From: Methanimicrococcus sp.
GTDB taxonomy: Archaea > Halobacteriota > Methanosarcinia > Methanosarcinales > Methanosarcinaceae
NCBI GenBank assembly: GCA_009776675.1
Contig: WRNK01000067.1
Span: 1 to 6,587, forward strand
Direction of reading: 5' to 3'
DNA length: 6,587 bases
Shown: piece after piece, positions 6,324 to 6,587 of the stretch
Layout of the letters: each line of letters starts with the position of its first letter
Position numbering within the stretch: the stretch's first letter is position 1
Position numbers and translations under genes: made by a program
Notes under the pieces: model-generated
Database searches by the model: none
The model's input: the letters and a program-made list of their open reading frames with translations, nothing else
Told to the model about the DNA's origin: nothing

Positions 6324-6587
6324 ATTCAAACACCGATTTTTGGATGACAGGTTTTGTGACAACGTGACAATAATTCATAAAATCGTCAAGCATTTTAAAG
6401 ATATCATCACATGAAAATAAATTCTTTGGCAATGGTTCTGCCCATTTATCATCATATCCTTCTCTATAAAAGTGGATATGCGGGCATTCTATTACTTGAC
6501 CGTCCGGATTTGTATGCGGACTTCCGCCAATATCAATCCGCAGCAACACAATATTGCTGTACACACGATTCTGATATTTTCTTTTTG
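6304..6587 (-). CDS. DUF6978-like protein, 5' end outside window
   Basis: Partial gene. The last 93 codons and the stop (TGA, 6306-6304) are present; the N-terminus lies beyond the window edge. The frame stays open to the last base, and the residues before the GTG at 6564 (KRKYQNR) look like normal coding, so that GTG is probably not the start. The visible part contains LLRIDIGGSPHTNPDG, CPHIHFYREGY and DKWAEPLP. This is a compact His/Cys-containing signature that I recall from the DUF6978 family, whose members are around 150 residues and often sit beside DUF1828 genes. Family assignment is from memory of motifs and is moderate. It overlaps the next gene by 20 bases, so the two probably act together. 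Function is unknown. Confidence 0.65.
   Translation of the reverse strand, partial: KRKYQNRVYSNIVLLRIDIGGSPHTNPDGQVIECPHIHFYREGYDDKWAEPLPKNLFSCDDIFKMLDDFMNYCHVVTKPVIQKSVFEYDKYKR
6331..6334 (-). promoter_or_regulatory. Ribosome binding site, DUF1828/1829 gene
   Basis: GGTG on the minus strand, 7 bases before ATG 6323 and within the 24 bases upstream of the overlapped gene's stop. It decides the start over the TTG at 6362. Confidence 0.55.

Noticed and set aside
6324..6362. Longer DUF1828 gene starting at 6362
   Set aside because: The start would be TTG, with a 59-base overlap and no ribosome binding site; ATG 6323 has GGTG at good spacing.
6562..6564. GTG as start of the DUF6978-like gene
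   Set aside because: The frame remains open upstream with plausible coding to the window edge, so the true start is probably outside.

Overview
This window is archaeal, most likely from a Methanosarcinaceae methanogen; a host-associated relative such as Methanimicrococcus is plausible but unproven. Two tRNA-modification genes confined essentially to Archaea (tiaS and trmY) point this way. So do the archaeal ATP-dependent DNA ligase, the free-standing ACT-domain regulator beside a homoserine dehydrogenase, TATA-like boxes about 25 bases before start codons, and GGTG-type ribosome binding sites.

Plus strand, 69-3370: three genes run head to tail. They encode an ACT-domain amino-acid regulator, homoserine dehydrogenase (hom) and ATP-dependent DNA ligase (lig). 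The first two form a logical pair, since this Hom lacks the ACT domain that many bacterial Hom proteins carry and the regulator is encoded just before it. The 40-base hom-lig spacer is odd. It contains a 15-base direct repeat and can be read as an unbroken chain of four micro-ORFs joined by ATGA stop-start overlaps, leading from the hom stop to the lig start.

Minus strand, 4734-3376 and 5505-4798: tiaS (agmatidine synthesis at C34 of tRNA-Ile2) ends 5 bases from the lig stop, in convergent orientation. Behind it lies trmY (N1-methylation of pseudouridine 54 in tRNA). Each has its own TATA-like element placed for a leaderless or nearly leaderless mRNA. Each also carries a young in-frame tandem duplication: LNPDT units in TiaS, and a 12-residue unit inside an apparent insertion in TrmY.

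Minus strand, 6587-5547: a two-gene cassette of unknown function. The upstream gene is cut by the window edge and resembles the DUF6978 family. The downstream gene has the DUF1828/DUF1829 layout. They overlap by 20 bases, are more AT-rich than the housekeeping genes, and look like an accessory (possibly defence or toxin-antitoxin type) module next to core tRNA genes.

There is no gene-free stretch longer than 68 bases. I found no RNA gene, CRISPR array or transposon.
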